NCBI RefSeq assembly: GCF_002746455.1
Contig: NZ_NWUW01000016.1
Coordinates: 42,592-106,591, forward strand
Reading direction: 5' to 3'
Length of the DNA: 64,000 nt
Source of the DNA: Bacillus fungorum
GTDB lineage: Bacteria > Bacillota > Bacilli > Bacillales > Bacillaceae_G
This document shows positions 51,817 to 61,177 of this stretch, one piece after another (position 1 is the first letter of the stretch; each line of letters begins with the position of its first letter). A program made the position numbers and the translations under genes. Under the pieces are notes generated by a model. The model saw only the letters and a program-made list of their open reading frames with translations. It ran no database searches and was not told the DNA's origin.

Positions 51817-53214
51817 ATGGAAACAAAAAAATGGGGATTATGGGTTTTAACAGCTTTTGTTATCGGGAACATGGTTGGCGGTGGCGTATTTATGCTCCCA
51901 GCAAATTTAGCACAAGTATCAGGTCCAATGGGTTCTACACTTGCATGGAGTATTACAGGCCTTGGCGTATTTATGATCGCCCTCGTATTTGGAAATTTAG
52001 CAATTCGCAAGCCAGAATTAAAGGCAGGACCACAAAGTTACGCTCAAGCAATGTTTCCTTCAAAAAAAGCGGGTAAAGTTGCAGGATATAGTATGGCGTG
52101 GGGATATTGGGCTGCGAACTGGGCTGCAACAGCATCTGTTATCATTTCCTTTTCTGGATATTTATCAACATTTTTTCCAGTTTTACAAAGTAAGCAAATT
52201 CTCTTTTCAATAAATGGATTTTCACTAGAACTAGGAAAAGGATTAACTTTCCTCGTATGTAGCCTTATGTTATGGGGAATTCAATATATTCTTTCTCAAA
52301 ATATTGATCGAGCTGGAAATATGAATCTTCTTGCTACCATTGCAAAAATTATCGGATTTACAATGTTTATTGTGATTACATTATTCATTTTCAACGCTTC
52401 TAATTTCGGAGACGGTCAAACATTTATGAATGAAGCTGGACAATCGATTTCGTTAGGTGGACAAATCAATTCAGCTGCTATTGCAACACTTTGGGCGTTT
52501 ATCGGCATCGAATCAGCAGTTATGCTTTCTAACCGCGCAAAATCACAGCGTGATGTGAAAAAAGCTACAATTTTCGGCCTAATTATTGCTCTTATTATTT
52601 ACATGTCAATTACTTTACTTACAATGGGAGCTCTTCCACAAGAAGCTTTAAAAGAATCTCAAAAACCATTAGTAGACGCATTAAATTTAGCAATTGGCAA
52701 TAAAGGCGCATATATAATGGCTTTACTTGCACTTATATCTTTATTTGGATCTACAGTTGGCTGGATCGTTGTTAGTTCAGAAGTACCTTACCAGGCAGCA
52801 AAGAATGGACTTTTCCCTAAGTTGTTCGCGACAACAAATAAAAAAGGTAGTCCTTCAAAATCATTATTTATTACAAATGTGATGACGCAAATTTTCTTAT
52901 TCTCAACGATTTCTGGTACTGTATCAGAAGCTTATAATTTCGCTATCGTTGTAGCAACATTAGCTTATTTAATTCCATACCTTGTTTCTACGCTGTACCA
53001 ATTCAAATTAGTTATTACAGGAGAAACGTATGATATACTGCCTGGCTCTCGAATAAAGGACGGGATCATTACTACATTAGCATTTGTATACTCTATTTGG
53101 GTTATCAAAACGGGAACTGCTGATTTAAAAACGTTCTTCTTAGGAATCGGATTGTTCGTATTAGGTCTTATTCTTTATCCAGTACTAATGAACAACTCAC
53201 AAAAAATGAATTAA
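51817..53214 (+). CDS. APC-family amino-acid permease/antiporter, predicted histidine-linked
   Basis: 465 residues, twelve to thirteen TM segments. The N-terminus KKWGLWVLTAFVIGNMVGGGVFMLP and AFIGIESAVMLSNRAKSQRDVKKATIFGL identify the basic amino-acid/polyamine antiporter (APA) branch of the APC superfamily. ATG 51817 is 9 nt after AAAGGAG; a longer frame reads through the terminator and is not credible. The His-codon attenuator upstream implies histidine or a histidine-derived substrate such as histamine exchange. Without that leader, arginine/ornithine or lysine exchange would be equally likely. Confidence 0.85.
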   Translation: METKKWGLWVLTAFVIGNMVGGGVFMLPANLAQVSGPMGSTLAWSITGLGVFMIALVFGNLAIRKPELKAGPQSYAQAMFPSKKAGKVAGYSMAWGYWAANWAATASVIISFSGYLSTFFPVLQSKQILFSINGFSLELGKGLTFLVCSLMLWGIQYILSQNIDRAGNMNLLATIAKIIGFTMFIVITLFIFNASNFGDGQTFMNEAGQSISLGGQINSAAIATLWAFIGIESAVMLSNRAKSQRDVKKATIFGLIIALIIYMSITLLTMGALPQEALKESQKPLVDALNLAIGNKGAYIMALLALISLFGSTVGWIVVSSEVPYQAAKNGLFPKLFATTNKKGSPSKSLFITNVMTQIFLFSTISGTVSEAYNFAIVVATLAYLIPYLVSTLYQFKLVITGETYDILPGSRIKDGIITTLAFVYSIWVIKTGTADLKTFFLGIGLFVLGLILYPVLMNNSQKMN

Positions 53215-53245
53215 AAAAAGAGAAGCTACCGGCTTCTCTTTTTTA
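53213..53245. terminator. Bidirectional terminator after the APC permease
   Basis: AAAAAAGAGAAGC-taccg-GCTTCTCTTTTTT, serving the permease and the convergent GGDEF-EAL gene. Confidence 0.9.
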
Positions 53246-54949
53246 TTCAAAATCTGTAATTAACTTTTCTTTTAACTCTCCTACTGATAAAGGTTTCGCA
53301 TAATAAAATCCTTGTACATAGTCACACCCCATAGAGTGTAATAAACTTTCTTGCTCTACTGTTTCTACCCCTTCAGCAACTACTGCTAAATTTAAGCTAT
53401 GGGCAATTTCAATAACAGACTTTACAATCGTTCGCTCTGGCTGTGCGTGATCATAATGAAATTCACGAATAAAGTTACGGTCAATTTTCACTATATCCAG
53501 TGGTAGTTGTTTTAAATAATATAAGGAAGAATAGCCCGTTCCGAAGTCATCTAAAGCAATTAAAATACCCATATTTCTTAATTCTTGTAATGTAGCAATA
53601 ATATAATCAAAATGACGAACAGCAATGCTTTCCGTTATTTCTAAAATTAAACGATTTGGTGGAAAGCCAGTTCTCCTTAAAATGCTACGTACCGATAAAA
53701 TAAAACGTTTTTGCATTAATTGTTGTATGGATAAATTCACAGACAACTTTAGTCCGTCTTGATACTCTGGCAATGTTTTAAACAAGCGACATGACTTTTC
53801 TAATACCCAGTCTCCTAATTTTATAATAAGCCCAGATTCTTCAGCTACTGGGATAAATTCGCCTGGCGAAATAGGTCCTTCTTCTGTCGAACAACGTGCT
53901 AAAGCCTCGATACCAGTATATTTCTTCGTTTTCAAATCAATAATAGGCTGTAGCGCTACATCTAACTCTTCATCACGAATTGCCTTTTGCAAAGCAAATT
54001 CAATTTTCATTCTACGATTTATTTTCGCACGTAACTCATCTGTAAAGAAACACGCTGCATTTCTACCTTGTTCTTTCGCACTGTACATAGCTAAATCCGA
54101 ATTTTTCAATAGTGTTTCCACATCTTGTCCGTCTTGTGGATATGAGCACAGTCCTAGACTAGCTGAAATGTATACTTCATGACCTTCAAGCATAAAAGGT
54201 GCCTGAAAACACGACAACACAGATGTCGCTAACTGCCTCATTTCATCTTGTGTATGTTTTTTTGTTAACAGCACAAATTCGTCGCCACCCAGCCTAGCCA
54301 GAACATCTTTCTCTCCTAGCACATAATGCAACCGTGAAGCAACTTCGCTTAAAAGTAAATCCCCTATCATATGACCTAGCGTATCATTTACTAATTTAAA
54401 TCGATCCAAATCAAAGTAAATCATACCAAATTCTTTTTTACCTGCAATCATCTCGTTTACAGTCGTTATTAACTGCAATCGGTTCGGTAAACTCGTTAAA
54501 GCATCATGATACGCAAGCTCCCTATAACGACTTTCGCTTACCCGTAACCTCTGTTCTGCTTCTTTCCTACTACTAATATCATTTCGGATTGCAATAAATT
54601 GATATGGCTCTCCTTTTTCATTTAAAAATGGCACAATTGTTGTTTTAACCCAATAATATGTACCATCTTTTGCTTGATTTCGAATCTCACCCCTCCATAC
54701 TTTTCCGCTCAAAATGCGCTTCCATAGAATTTTAAAAAATGTTTTTGGGTGATATCCTGAATTTAAAATACGATGATCTTTCCCTATTAACTCTTCTCGT
54801 GTATATTTGGAGATTTCACAAAACTTATCATTTACATATGTAATACGACCATTTCGGTCTGTAATCGCAACAATTGAAGACTCATCTAATGCTAACTTTA
54901 AATCTCGCAATGAAGAGTCATATAATGCATGACCTCTTTGTTCTAGCAT
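53243..54949 (-). CDS. PAS-GGDEF-EAL cyclic-di-GMP protein
   Basis: About 568 residues, no TM segment: PAS ([21 protein letters not shown]...; about 15-130), GGDEF ([19 protein letters not shown] and [14 protein letters not shown] with intact GGDEF) and EAL ([15 protein letters not shown]-like [55 protein letters not shown]). Both active sites look intact, so it could make and degrade c-di-GMP, switched by the PAS domain. ATG 54949 is 8 nt from AGGAG; the earlier ATG at 54955 is only 2 nt away. Confidence 0.92.
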   Translation of the reverse strand: MLEQRGHALYDSSLRDLKLALDESSIVAITDRNGRITYVNDKFCEISKYTREELIGKDHRILNSGYHPKTFFKILWKRILSGKVWRGEIRNQAKDGTYYWVKTTIVPFLNEKGEPYQFIAIRNDISSRKEAEQRLRVSESRYRELAYHDALTSLPNRLQLITTVNEMIAGKKEFGMIYFDLDRFKLVNDTLGHMIGDLLLSEVASRLHYVLGEKDVLARLGGDEFVLLTKKHTQDEMRQLATSVLSCFQAPFMLEGHEVYISASLGLCSYPQDGQDVETLLKNSDLAMYSAKEQGRNAACFFTDELRAKINRRMKIEFALQKAIRDEELDVALQPIIDLKTKKYTGIEALARCSTEEGPISPGEFIPVAEESGLIIKLGDWVLEKSCRLFKTLPEYQDGLKLSVNLSIQQLMQKRFILSVRSILRRTGFPPNRLILEITESIAVRHFDYIIATLQELRNMGILIALDDFGTGYSSLYYLKQLPLDIVKIDRNFIREFHYDHAQPERTIVKSVIEIAHSLNLAVVAEGVETVEQESLLHSMGCDYVQGFYYAKPLSVGELKEKLITDFE

Positions 54950-55411
54950 GCGCATCTCTCCTTGCTTCCTATCTGACTAAAACACAACTTGTTTCTTTCC
55001 ATAGAAATAGAGATATTTCATTTCCTAATAATCGTCCTTTACATAAATCACTTTTTGAAATATGACGATTAAAATAACATAATATTATTTGTAATAAAAA
55101 GCAATATAATACCGTTTCAATTGTAAATAGTAGTTTCTTATCGCTATAATTACCTTACTTTATTATACCTTATTCATTCTCTTACATTCCTTTATAACTA
55201 GCTCTATACGACCATTGTTTCCTACTCGTCCCGCTCACATCTAACCTCTTTACTTTACTAGTGAAATAGAAATTCGAGCACACTATACAACTATTCACGA
55301 ATAATAATATAAAAATTAAAATTGGTATATATGTTTTTGAATTACAATAACAAAATATTAACATATTTTTACCTTTATTTTGGAAGTATTTTATAAATAC
55401 TTTATTAAACT
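54950..55411. other. AT-rich intergenic stretch without a visible gene
   Basis: About 460 bp between the start of the c-di-GMP gene and the 3' end of the His/Gly-rich gene. It contains short frames without ribosome binding sites. Nothing recognisable beyond probable promoter sequence. Confidence 0.6.
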
Positions 55412-55438
55412 AAAAAAAGAGGAAAGCCTCTTTTTTTA
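55412..55438 (-). terminator. Terminator of the His/Gly-rich gene
   Basis: AAAAAAAGAGG-aaag-CCTCTTTTTTT, adjacent to the stop; symmetric. Confidence 0.85.
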
Positions 55439-55440
55439 GT

Positions 55441-55782
55441 CTAATACGGATATGGTATTTGCTGATAACCCGGATATGGCGTTGGATATGGTGCTGGGTA
55501 TGGAGCTGGATAAGTTACTGGGTACGGCGCTGGATAGTAGCCTCCACTTGCTGCCCCCGTTAATGCGCCAGCTGTAAGCCCACCTAACATACCTCCAGCA
55601 AAACTTCCAGGAAAGAATCCACCGCCCCATGAGCCCCCACCCCAGCCCCATCCGCCTCCGTGATGGTGGTGATGATCATAGTGATTATGCCCTCCATGGT
55701 GGTGATGTCCACCGTTATGGTTGTGCCCTCCATGAGGATGCTGATTACGATAATACACTCCGTTATTTTCTATATAATTCAT
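55441..55782 (-). CDS. His- and Gly-rich small protein with PYPAP repeats
   Basis: 113 residues of strongly biased composition: a His/Gly/Asn segment (GGHNHNGGHHHHGGHNHYDH, then HHHHGGG), a Gly/Trp/Phe segment (GWGWGGGSWGGGFFPGSFAG), a short hydrophobic Ala/Gly helix (GGLTAGALTGAASGG), and a C-terminal repeat of (Y/T)-P-x-P-Y-P units. No signal peptide. ATG 55782 has GGGGCGGG upstream. Similar proteins in Bacillus are often spore coat or exosporium components, and the His clusters could bind metals; both are guesses. A second Gly/Tyr-rich gene lies 28 nt upstream. Confidence 0.65.
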   Translation of the reverse strand: MNYIENNGVYYRNQHPHGGHNHNGGHHHHGGHNHYDHHHHHGGGWGWGGGSWGGGFFPGSFAGGMLGGLTAGALTGAASGGYYPAPYPVTYPAPYPAPYPTPYPGYQQIPYPY

Positions 55783-55810
55783 GTTTCCCGCCCCTTTTCA
55801 TTTTCTCACT

Positions 55811-56092
55811 TTAATATGTGTTGTATGAATAATATGGAACTTGTTGATAATCCGTATAGTAAGAATAATCCTGATAATACGGATAACTATATCCCCCATA
55901 GCCAAAACCAGGGCTTAGCAATGCACCTGCTACAAATCCTGGAAAAAAACCTCCGCCAAAAAACGGCGAGTGTTCAAAACCACCCTGGAAGCCCCCATGA
56001 CCAAAACCACCTCCGTGACCAAATCTTCCAATTGGACGACCATATCCTCCCTTTCTCTTTAAAAACGTAACAATACACTGTATGTAGGACAA
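55811..56092 (-). CDS. Gly/Tyr-rich small protein; start codon unresolved
   Basis: The open frame encodes up to 93 residues with GRFGHGGGFGHGGFQGGFEH, a FFGGGFFPGFVAGALLSPGF core resembling its neighbour, and a Tyr-rich tail (YSYPYYQDYSYYTDYQQVPY). The only start upstream is TTG at 56092, without a Shine-Dalgarno. A good site (AAAGGGAGG) sits just before an ATG at 56044 that is out of frame with this product; one extra base there would give MGRPIGRFGHGG. Either an atypical start is used or the gene carries a one-base deletion. Probably related to the His/Gly-rich neighbour. Confidence 0.5.
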   Translation of the reverse strand: MSYIQCIVTFLKRKGGYGRPIGRFGHGGGFGHGGFQGGFEHSPFFGGGFFPGFVAGALLSPGFGYGGYSYPYYQDYSYYTDYQQVPYYSYNTY

Positions 56093-56219
56093 ATGCGGAA
56101 CGTATGGGGAAATACCTACATTTTGTAAAAAACAGAAAACACTTTATAATAAAAATGTCACATTACATCTGCTATTTAGGAAGTCTATATTGAAGAAAGA
56201 TTAGAGGAATTATATAGAA

Positions 56220-57749
56220 ATGAAGAAACCTATCGTTCAATTACTATTAATATTTACAATTGTATCTATCGTTCTTTTCCTATTAAATACATCTTATATT
56301 TCGTTATATACATTTGTCGGCGCTCTCTGGTCCATCACAATTGTAGGAATTTCATTCGTTATTTTTATCGAAAATAGGTCTCCTCAAAGTACCTTAGCGT
56401 GGTTTTTAGTATTAGCACTTCTTCCCGTTGTAGGTGTGCTTTTATACTCTATTTTCGGGCGTAGCCGTTGGAGAAGAAAAAAGCATCTCCATCGTTCAGA
56501 AGAACAAAGAAAATTATTCCGTGAAATATTAGAAGGAAGACGACTAGAGTTATCACTCAAAGTCCCATTAAGTGAACGCTCTGCCCATTTAACAGAAGTC
56601 GTACAAAAATTTGGAGGCGGGCCTGCCGCAGATAAAACAACGACAAAGCTTTTAACAAATGGTGATCAAACATTCTCAGAAATTTTGCAAGCTATCGAGC
56701 AAGCAAAACATCACATACATATTCAATACTATATTTATAAATCTGATGAGATTGGTACAAAAGTTCGAGATGCTTTAATAAAAAAAGCAAAAGACGGTGT
56801 TATTGTACGCTTCCTTTATGATGGACTCGGAAGTAATACGTTAAGAAGACGCTTTTTAAAACCCATGAAAGAAGCTGGTATTGAAATTGTTGAATTTGAC
56901 CCCATTTTTTCAGCTTGGTTACTTGAAACTGTCAATTATCGTAACCACCGTAAAATCGTTATTGTAGATGGAGAGATTGGTTTTACTGGGGGACTCAACG
57001 TTGGTGATGAATATCTTGGCCGTTCAAAAAAATTTCCCGTTTGGCGTGATAGTCATTTAAAAATAGAAGGAAAAGCCCTATATAAATTACAAGCAATTTT
57101 TCTAGAGGACTGGCTCTATGCATCTAGTGGGTTGAATACTTATTCTTGGGATCAATTTATGAATAGACAATACTTCCCAGGTAAAGAAATTTCAAGTGCA
57201 GAAGGTGCCGTTCAAATTGTAGCAAGCGGACCAAGCTCAGATGATAAAAGTATTCGTAATACCTTACTAGCTGTTATGGGATCTGCCAAAAAATCTATTT
57301 GGATCGCTACACCATACTTTATTCCGGATCAAGAAACTTTAACATTATTACGTTTAAGTGCAATATCTGGCATAGATGTACGCATTTTATATCCTGGTAA
57401 GAGTGACAGTATTATTAGCGATCAAGCGTCTCAATCCTATTTCACTCCACTTTTAAAAGCTGGTGCTTCTATTTACAGTTATAAAGATGGATTTATGCAC
57501 GCAAAAATTGTACTCGTTGACGATAAAATTGCAACCATTGGAACAGCAAATATGGATGTACGTAGCTTTGAATTAAATTATGAAATTATTAGCGTACTTT
57601 ATGAATCTGAAACAGTTCATGATATTAAACATGATTTTGAAGAAGACTTTAAGCATTCCACTGAAATTAAATGGAACTCTTTCCAAAAAAGAAGTATAAA
57701 AAAACGAATATTGGAGTCTTTTATGCGACTCATTTCTCCTTTACTATAA
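56220..57749 (+). CDS. cls: Cardiolipin synthase
   Basis: 509-residue membrane phospholipase-D-family enzyme that condenses phosphatidylglycerols to cardiolipin. Two N-terminal TM segments (LLLIFTIVSIVLFLLNTSY; TFVGALWSITIVGISFVIFI) precede two HKD sites: NHRKIVIVDGEIGFTGGLNVGDEY and HAKIVLVDDKIATIGTANMDVRSFELN. Length and layout are those of ClsA-type enzymes. B. cereus strains carry more than one copy. No strong ribosome binding site is visible (TTAGAGGAATTATATAGAA). Confidence 0.93.
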   Translation: MKKPIVQLLLIFTIVSIVLFLLNTSYISLYTFVGALWSITIVGISFVIFIENRSPQSTLAWFLVLALLPVVGVLLYSIFGRSRWRRKKHLHRSEEQRKLFREILEGRRLELSLKVPLSERSAHLTEVVQKFGGGPAADKTTTKLLTNGDQTFSEILQAIEQAKHHIHIQYYIYKSDEIGTKVRDALIKKAKDGVIVRFLYDGLGSNTLRRRFLKPMKEAGIEIVEFDPIFSAWLLETVNYRNHRKIVIVDGEIGFTGGLNVGDEYLGRSKKFPVWRDSHLKIEGKALYKLQAIFLEDWLYASSGLNTYSWDQFMNRQYFPGKEISSAEGAVQIVASGPSSDDKSIRNTLLAVMGSAKKSIWIATPYFIPDQETLTLLRLSAISGIDVRILYPGKSDSIISDQASQSYFTPLLKAGASIYSYKDGFMHAKIVLVDDKIATIGTANMDVRSFELNYEIISVLYESETVHDIKHDFEEDFKHSTEIKWNSFQKRSIKKRILESFMRLISPLL

Positions 57750-57777
57750 GCAATCAATGTACTATTGATTGCTTTTT
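57748..57777 (+). terminator. Terminator of cls
   Basis: AAGCAATCAA / TTGATTGCTT with a T run; overlaps the stop codon. Confidence 0.85.
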
Positions 57778-57876
57778 CTTTTATATTTGTCCTCTCCCCT
57801 TTTCTTTGCATACCATATTAAAACAAGTTATCATAAGGTGTATTACTTTATGAAAATAATGTTAGGTGGGAAATAC

Positions 57877-58770
57877 ATGTTAGAACAATTTCATATACAT
57901 GCTGATTTAAAACAGCAACTTTCTACAATTCACGAAAAGAATAAGCAAGAAGCTGGTGAAAATGCACATTTAATTGGAAAGAAAATATATAAAGCATCTG
58001 ATAATAGCATTATTGAAGATGCCATTACAGCACTTCTTCTTGGCAAAAATATTCTATTAAAAGGACCGACTGGTAGTGGTAAAACGGTACTAGCAGAAAC
58101 TCTTTCTTCTTTATTCCAAAAGCCAATGCATAGCATTAACTGTTCTGTTGACCTAGATGTAGAAGGTATTTTAGGATACAACACATTACAAACGAAAGAA
58201 GGCGCATCTGAAGTTACATTCGTTAACGGTCCTCTTATGAAAGCTATGAAGAACGGCCATTTCCTATATATTGATGAAATCAATATGGCAAAACCTGAAA
58301 CGTTACCACTTCTTCACGGCGCATTAGATTACCGTAAAATGATTACAAACCCGTTTACACAAGAAGTTGTATACGGTGATGATGAATATCGTGTAATCGC
58401 TGCAATTAATGAGGGCTATGTTGGAACAAGTGAACTAAACGAAGCGTTAAAAAACCGTTTCGTTATTATTGAAGTTCCTTACATTCAAGGTGATACATTA
58501 AAAGAACTATTATTAGCTGAATCAAAATTAAAAGATGTTGCAACAATTGAAAAGTTCGTTGCATTTGCAAGCGACCTTATGCCTTTAGCTCGTGATGGAC
58601 GTGTAAGTGAAGAAGCAGCAAGTATTCGTGGCATTATCGACGCATGTGATTTAGGCGTATATATTCCTGTTATGCGCGCTATCGAACGAAGCATTATCGC
58701 AAAATTAAACGATGAAACAGAACAAATGACTGTCCGTGAATTAGCAGAAAGTTATTTCTTTGAGGGATAA
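57877..58770 (+). CDS. yojN: MoxR-type AAA+ ATPase, YojN-like
   Basis: 297 residues: Walker A GPTGSGKT (63-70), Walker B LYIDEINMAKPE, sensor-like AAINEGYVGTSELNEALKNRF. ATG 57877 is preceded by AGGTGGG; the frame is open further upstream but lacks such a site. MoxR ATPases act with VWA proteins to insert metals or mature complexes; the partner follows 3 nt later. Orthologous pairs are called YojN/YojO in B. subtilis and NorQ/NorD or CbbQ/CbbO elsewhere. Client unknown. Confidence 0.85.
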   Translation: MLEQFHIHADLKQQLSTIHEKNKQEAGENAHLIGKKIYKASDNSIIEDAITALLLGKNILLKGPTGSGKTVLAETLSSLFQKPMHSINCSVDLDVEGILGYNTLQTKEGASEVTFVNGPLMKAMKNGHFLYIDEINMAKPETLPLLHGALDYRKMITNPFTQEVVYGDDEYRVIAAINEGYVGTSELNEALKNRFVIIEVPYIQGDTLKELLLAESKLKDVATIEKFVAFASDLMPLARDGRVSEEAASIRGIIDACDLGVYIPVMRAIERSIIAKLNDETEQMTVRELAESYFFEG

Positions 58771-58773
58771 TTC

Positions 58774-60657
58774 ATGAGACAAATTTTTAGTGACAAAAAA
58801 ATTGATGCGTCGCTGTTTCTACAAATGGAAAACTTAATGTATGCTCTTCTAAAAGAAGACGATGCCTACCTTGAGTATGGCTATAAAGCATACTACGACG
58901 AAATTGAAAAAAAGGTTGTCATTAGTCACTTTTGGGATGATCGAAAAGAAGAGGATACAGTAATCGGATTAAAAAGCGAAGTGTTTTTAAAAGCACTTGG
59001 TAATAAACATTACTCGGACATGACTTTAATTCGTTCTTATGCGATTGACTTACAAGACTCACCCTTAAAAAAGTTTTTAACACAATTATTTGTTCTATTA
59101 GAAGATTTACGGGTTGAGGAAATCGTCAAAAACTTACGCCCTGGCACAAAGCATGTTTTTAAAAGAAGAAAAGAAATGTATCGCAATTACTTTGGCTCAC
59201 AAAATGAAATCAATCGCGTTCGTAACTATCACGGTGATCGTCTATTTTGTCTATGCTATCTTTCATTAACGAGCGATAAATATGAAATGTTTAATAATGA
59301 ATATTTCGAGCAAATTGAAGCAATTTTGCATGAAACATTCCAAGCTCGTAATACGGAAGATATTATGTATATCGTTGAAAAAATTCGCTATCGTTTAGAA
59401 GGACTTCTTGAAAGTGATATGCTTAATAATTATTTCGGACATGCTCCGCTTTATTTATCTGTCATTGCAGACGAAAAGAACTGTCGCGTCGAAGATTTAG
59501 CAAATGATGATACGCAACTCATAGATGACGATGAAAATAAAAACAAAATGGATGAAAGTTTCTCCACATGGCATCGTGAAAATAAAAATAACGAAAACGA
59601 GAACTTTTTACGCTTTGAATTAGAAAGCGGAACAAAAACAAACATGATGGGCGATACTGCTCGTGAATCAGAAGATGGCGACCAAGCACTTGGTTCTGTA
59701 CAAGGTACTTCTCAAAAAAGTACACAATCCAACTTTGATGGCGCTGATACAGAGGAAGCAAGAGCTTCACACGCTTCTAGTCAAAACGACGGTGCATACG
59801 GTAAGTATAATGTAGGTGCTTCTCATACATTTAAAGAAGCTCGCAAAGCAAATACCGATGAGAAAAAGGATTACCAAGCTATCAAATCAGTCGTTAATAA
59901 AGATGTAAAAGAATTAAAGAAAATTATCGAAAAAACGATTGAAAATAAAACGAATGCAAATAGTGATAAATATTACGGAAGACTTCGTAAGAAATTCCTT
60001 CGTATTTATACTGAAAAGCAGCCTCGCATGTTTTATAAAAAAGGGCAAGAATCACAAGAGCTCGACGTTGCATTCCAATTACTAGTTGACTGCTCTGGTT
60101 CTATGTATAACAAAATGGAAGAAACGAAAAAGAGTGTGGTCCTATTCCACGAAGCATTGAAATCTTTAAAAATCCCGCACGCTATTAGCGGATTTTGGGA
60201 AGATGCTTCTAGTGCTAAGCCTGAAGATAAGCCGAACGTTATCCATGAAGTTGTAACGTATAAAAACTCAACGTTACCAAACGTTGGTCCCGAAATTATG
60301 CAGCTTCGCGAAGAAGAAGATAATCGTGATGGATATATTATTCGTATCGTTTCTGAAAAGCTTGCCAAAAGACCAGAAAAGCATAAATTCTTACTTGTAT
60401 TTACAGACGGCGAGCCTTCTGCTTTAGACTATCAACAAGACGGTATTTTAGATACGCATGAAGCTGTCAAACTTGCTCGTAAAAGTGGTATGGAAGTAAT
60501 CGGAATCTTCATCGAAGAAGGCGAAGCGAAAGAAGCAACTTATCAATTAATGAAGAACATTTATAACCATCACTTCCTAGTTGCAAATCACGCTGAAGAT
60601 TTACGTTTGAAGATTAAACCACTATTGAAAAAGTTATTACTGAAGACGATTGAATAG
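58774..60657 (+). CDS. yojO: VWA-domain protein, YojO-like partner of the MoxR ATPase
   Basis: 627 residues. N-terminal half is helical and specific to the NorD/YojO group; residues about 240-330 are acidic, Asn/Ser-rich and probably disordered (DDDENKNKMDESFS...). The C-terminal VWA domain has the MIDAS motif DCSGSM from Asp439 and LLVFTDGEPSALDY later. It starts 3 nt after the ATPase stop, so the two are one operon. Probably a cytoplasmic chaperone complex for an unknown target. Confidence 0.87.
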   Translation: MRQIFSDKKIDASLFLQMENLMYALLKEDDAYLEYGYKAYYDEIEKKVVISHFWDDRKEEDTVIGLKSEVFLKALGNKHYSDMTLIRSYAIDLQDSPLKKFLTQLFVLLEDLRVEEIVKNLRPGTKHVFKRRKEMYRNYFGSQNEINRVRNYHGDRLFCLCYLSLTSDKYEMFNNEYFEQIEAILHETFQARNTEDIMYIVEKIRYRLEGLLESDMLNNYFGHAPLYLSVIADEKNCRVEDLANDDTQLIDDDENKNKMDESFSTWHRENKNNENENFLRFELESGTKTNMMGDTARESEDGDQALGSVQGTSQKSTQSNFDGADTEEARASHASSQNDGAYGKYNVGASHTFKEARKANTDEKKDYQAIKSVVNKDVKELKKIIEKTIENKTNANSDKYYGRLRKKFLRIYTEKQPRMFYKKGQESQELDVAFQLLVDCSGSMYNKMEETKKSVVLFHEALKSLKIPHAISGFWEDASSAKPEDKPNVIHEVVTYKNSTLPNVGPEIMQLREEEDNRDGYIIRIVSEKLAKRPEKHKFLLVFTDGEPSALDYQQDGILDTHEAVKLARKSGMEVIGIFIEEGEAKEATYQLMKNIYNHHFLVANHAEDLRLKIKPLLKKLLLKTIE

Positions 60658-60688
60658 AAAAACAGGAGCCTTGCGCTCCTGTTTTTTT
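60658..60688. terminator. Terminator after yojO
   Basis: AAAACAGGAGC-cttgc-GCTCCTGTTTT followed by more T; lies between convergent genes. Confidence 0.9.
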
Positions 60689-60695
60689 CTTTCAA

Positions 60696-61118
60696 TCACT
60701 TTGTTTCTGGCTGAAACTTGTATGGAATGGCTACTTCTAATAATGACTCGAATCCTCCATCGTAGAATGGGAATCGTTCATTTGCGATTGCTCGATCCAC
60801 CCACTCTATTGCAGAAATTTCCTCTTCATCTTCTGCAATAAGTTCACCTGTTACTACATTCGCTCGGAATGTAAAAAATAGCGCATGATTCCCTGATTCT
60901 TCAAAGAATTTTTCATTGATCGCAACAATTCCACCTTCCACAGCAATTAAACCTGTCTCTTCTTTCACTTCTCTTATTAGTGCTTCCTCTAATATTTCAC
61001 CTTTTTCCACAGCCCCGCCTGGCAATGACCAAACGTTTTGTTCTACATTATGTACCATTAATATTTTATCTGTTTCTTCGTCATGTATTAGCGCATATAC
61101 GACGTCAACTCTTTGCAT
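60696..61118 (-). CDS. Nudix hydrolase
   Basis: 140 residues with an intact Nudix box: GGAVEKGEILEEALIREVKE continuing ETGL (G-x5-E-x7-R-E-V-x-E-E-x-G). ATG 61118 follows a GGAGGGAGAGAAG site; an upstream ATG at 61154 has none. MutT-like; it hydrolyses a nucleoside diphosphate derivative that cannot be specified. Confidence 0.88.
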   Translation of the reverse strand: MQRVDVVYALIHDEETDKILMVHNVEQNVWSLPGGAVEKGEILEEALIREVKEETGLIAVEGGIVAINEKFFEESGNHALFFTFRANVVTGELIAEDEEEISAIEWVDRAIANERFPFYDGGFESLLEVAIPYKFQPETK

Positions 61119-61144
61119 GAGACTTCTCTCCCTCCAAAAATAAT

Positions 61145-61174
61145 GAAGAGCCAATTCCTAAGAATCGGCTCTTC
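61145..61174 (-). terminator. Terminator of the kbl-tdh operon
   Basis: GAAGAGCCaATTC / GAATcGGCTCTTC stem with a short loop; on the minus strand followed by ATTATTTTT. Confidence 0.65.
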
Positions 61175-61177
61175 CTA

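Noticed and set aside
55441..55782. Short tandem DNA repeats as a CRISPR-like array
   Set aside because: The repetition comes from PYPAP and His/Gly codons in a coding frame; there are no spacers.
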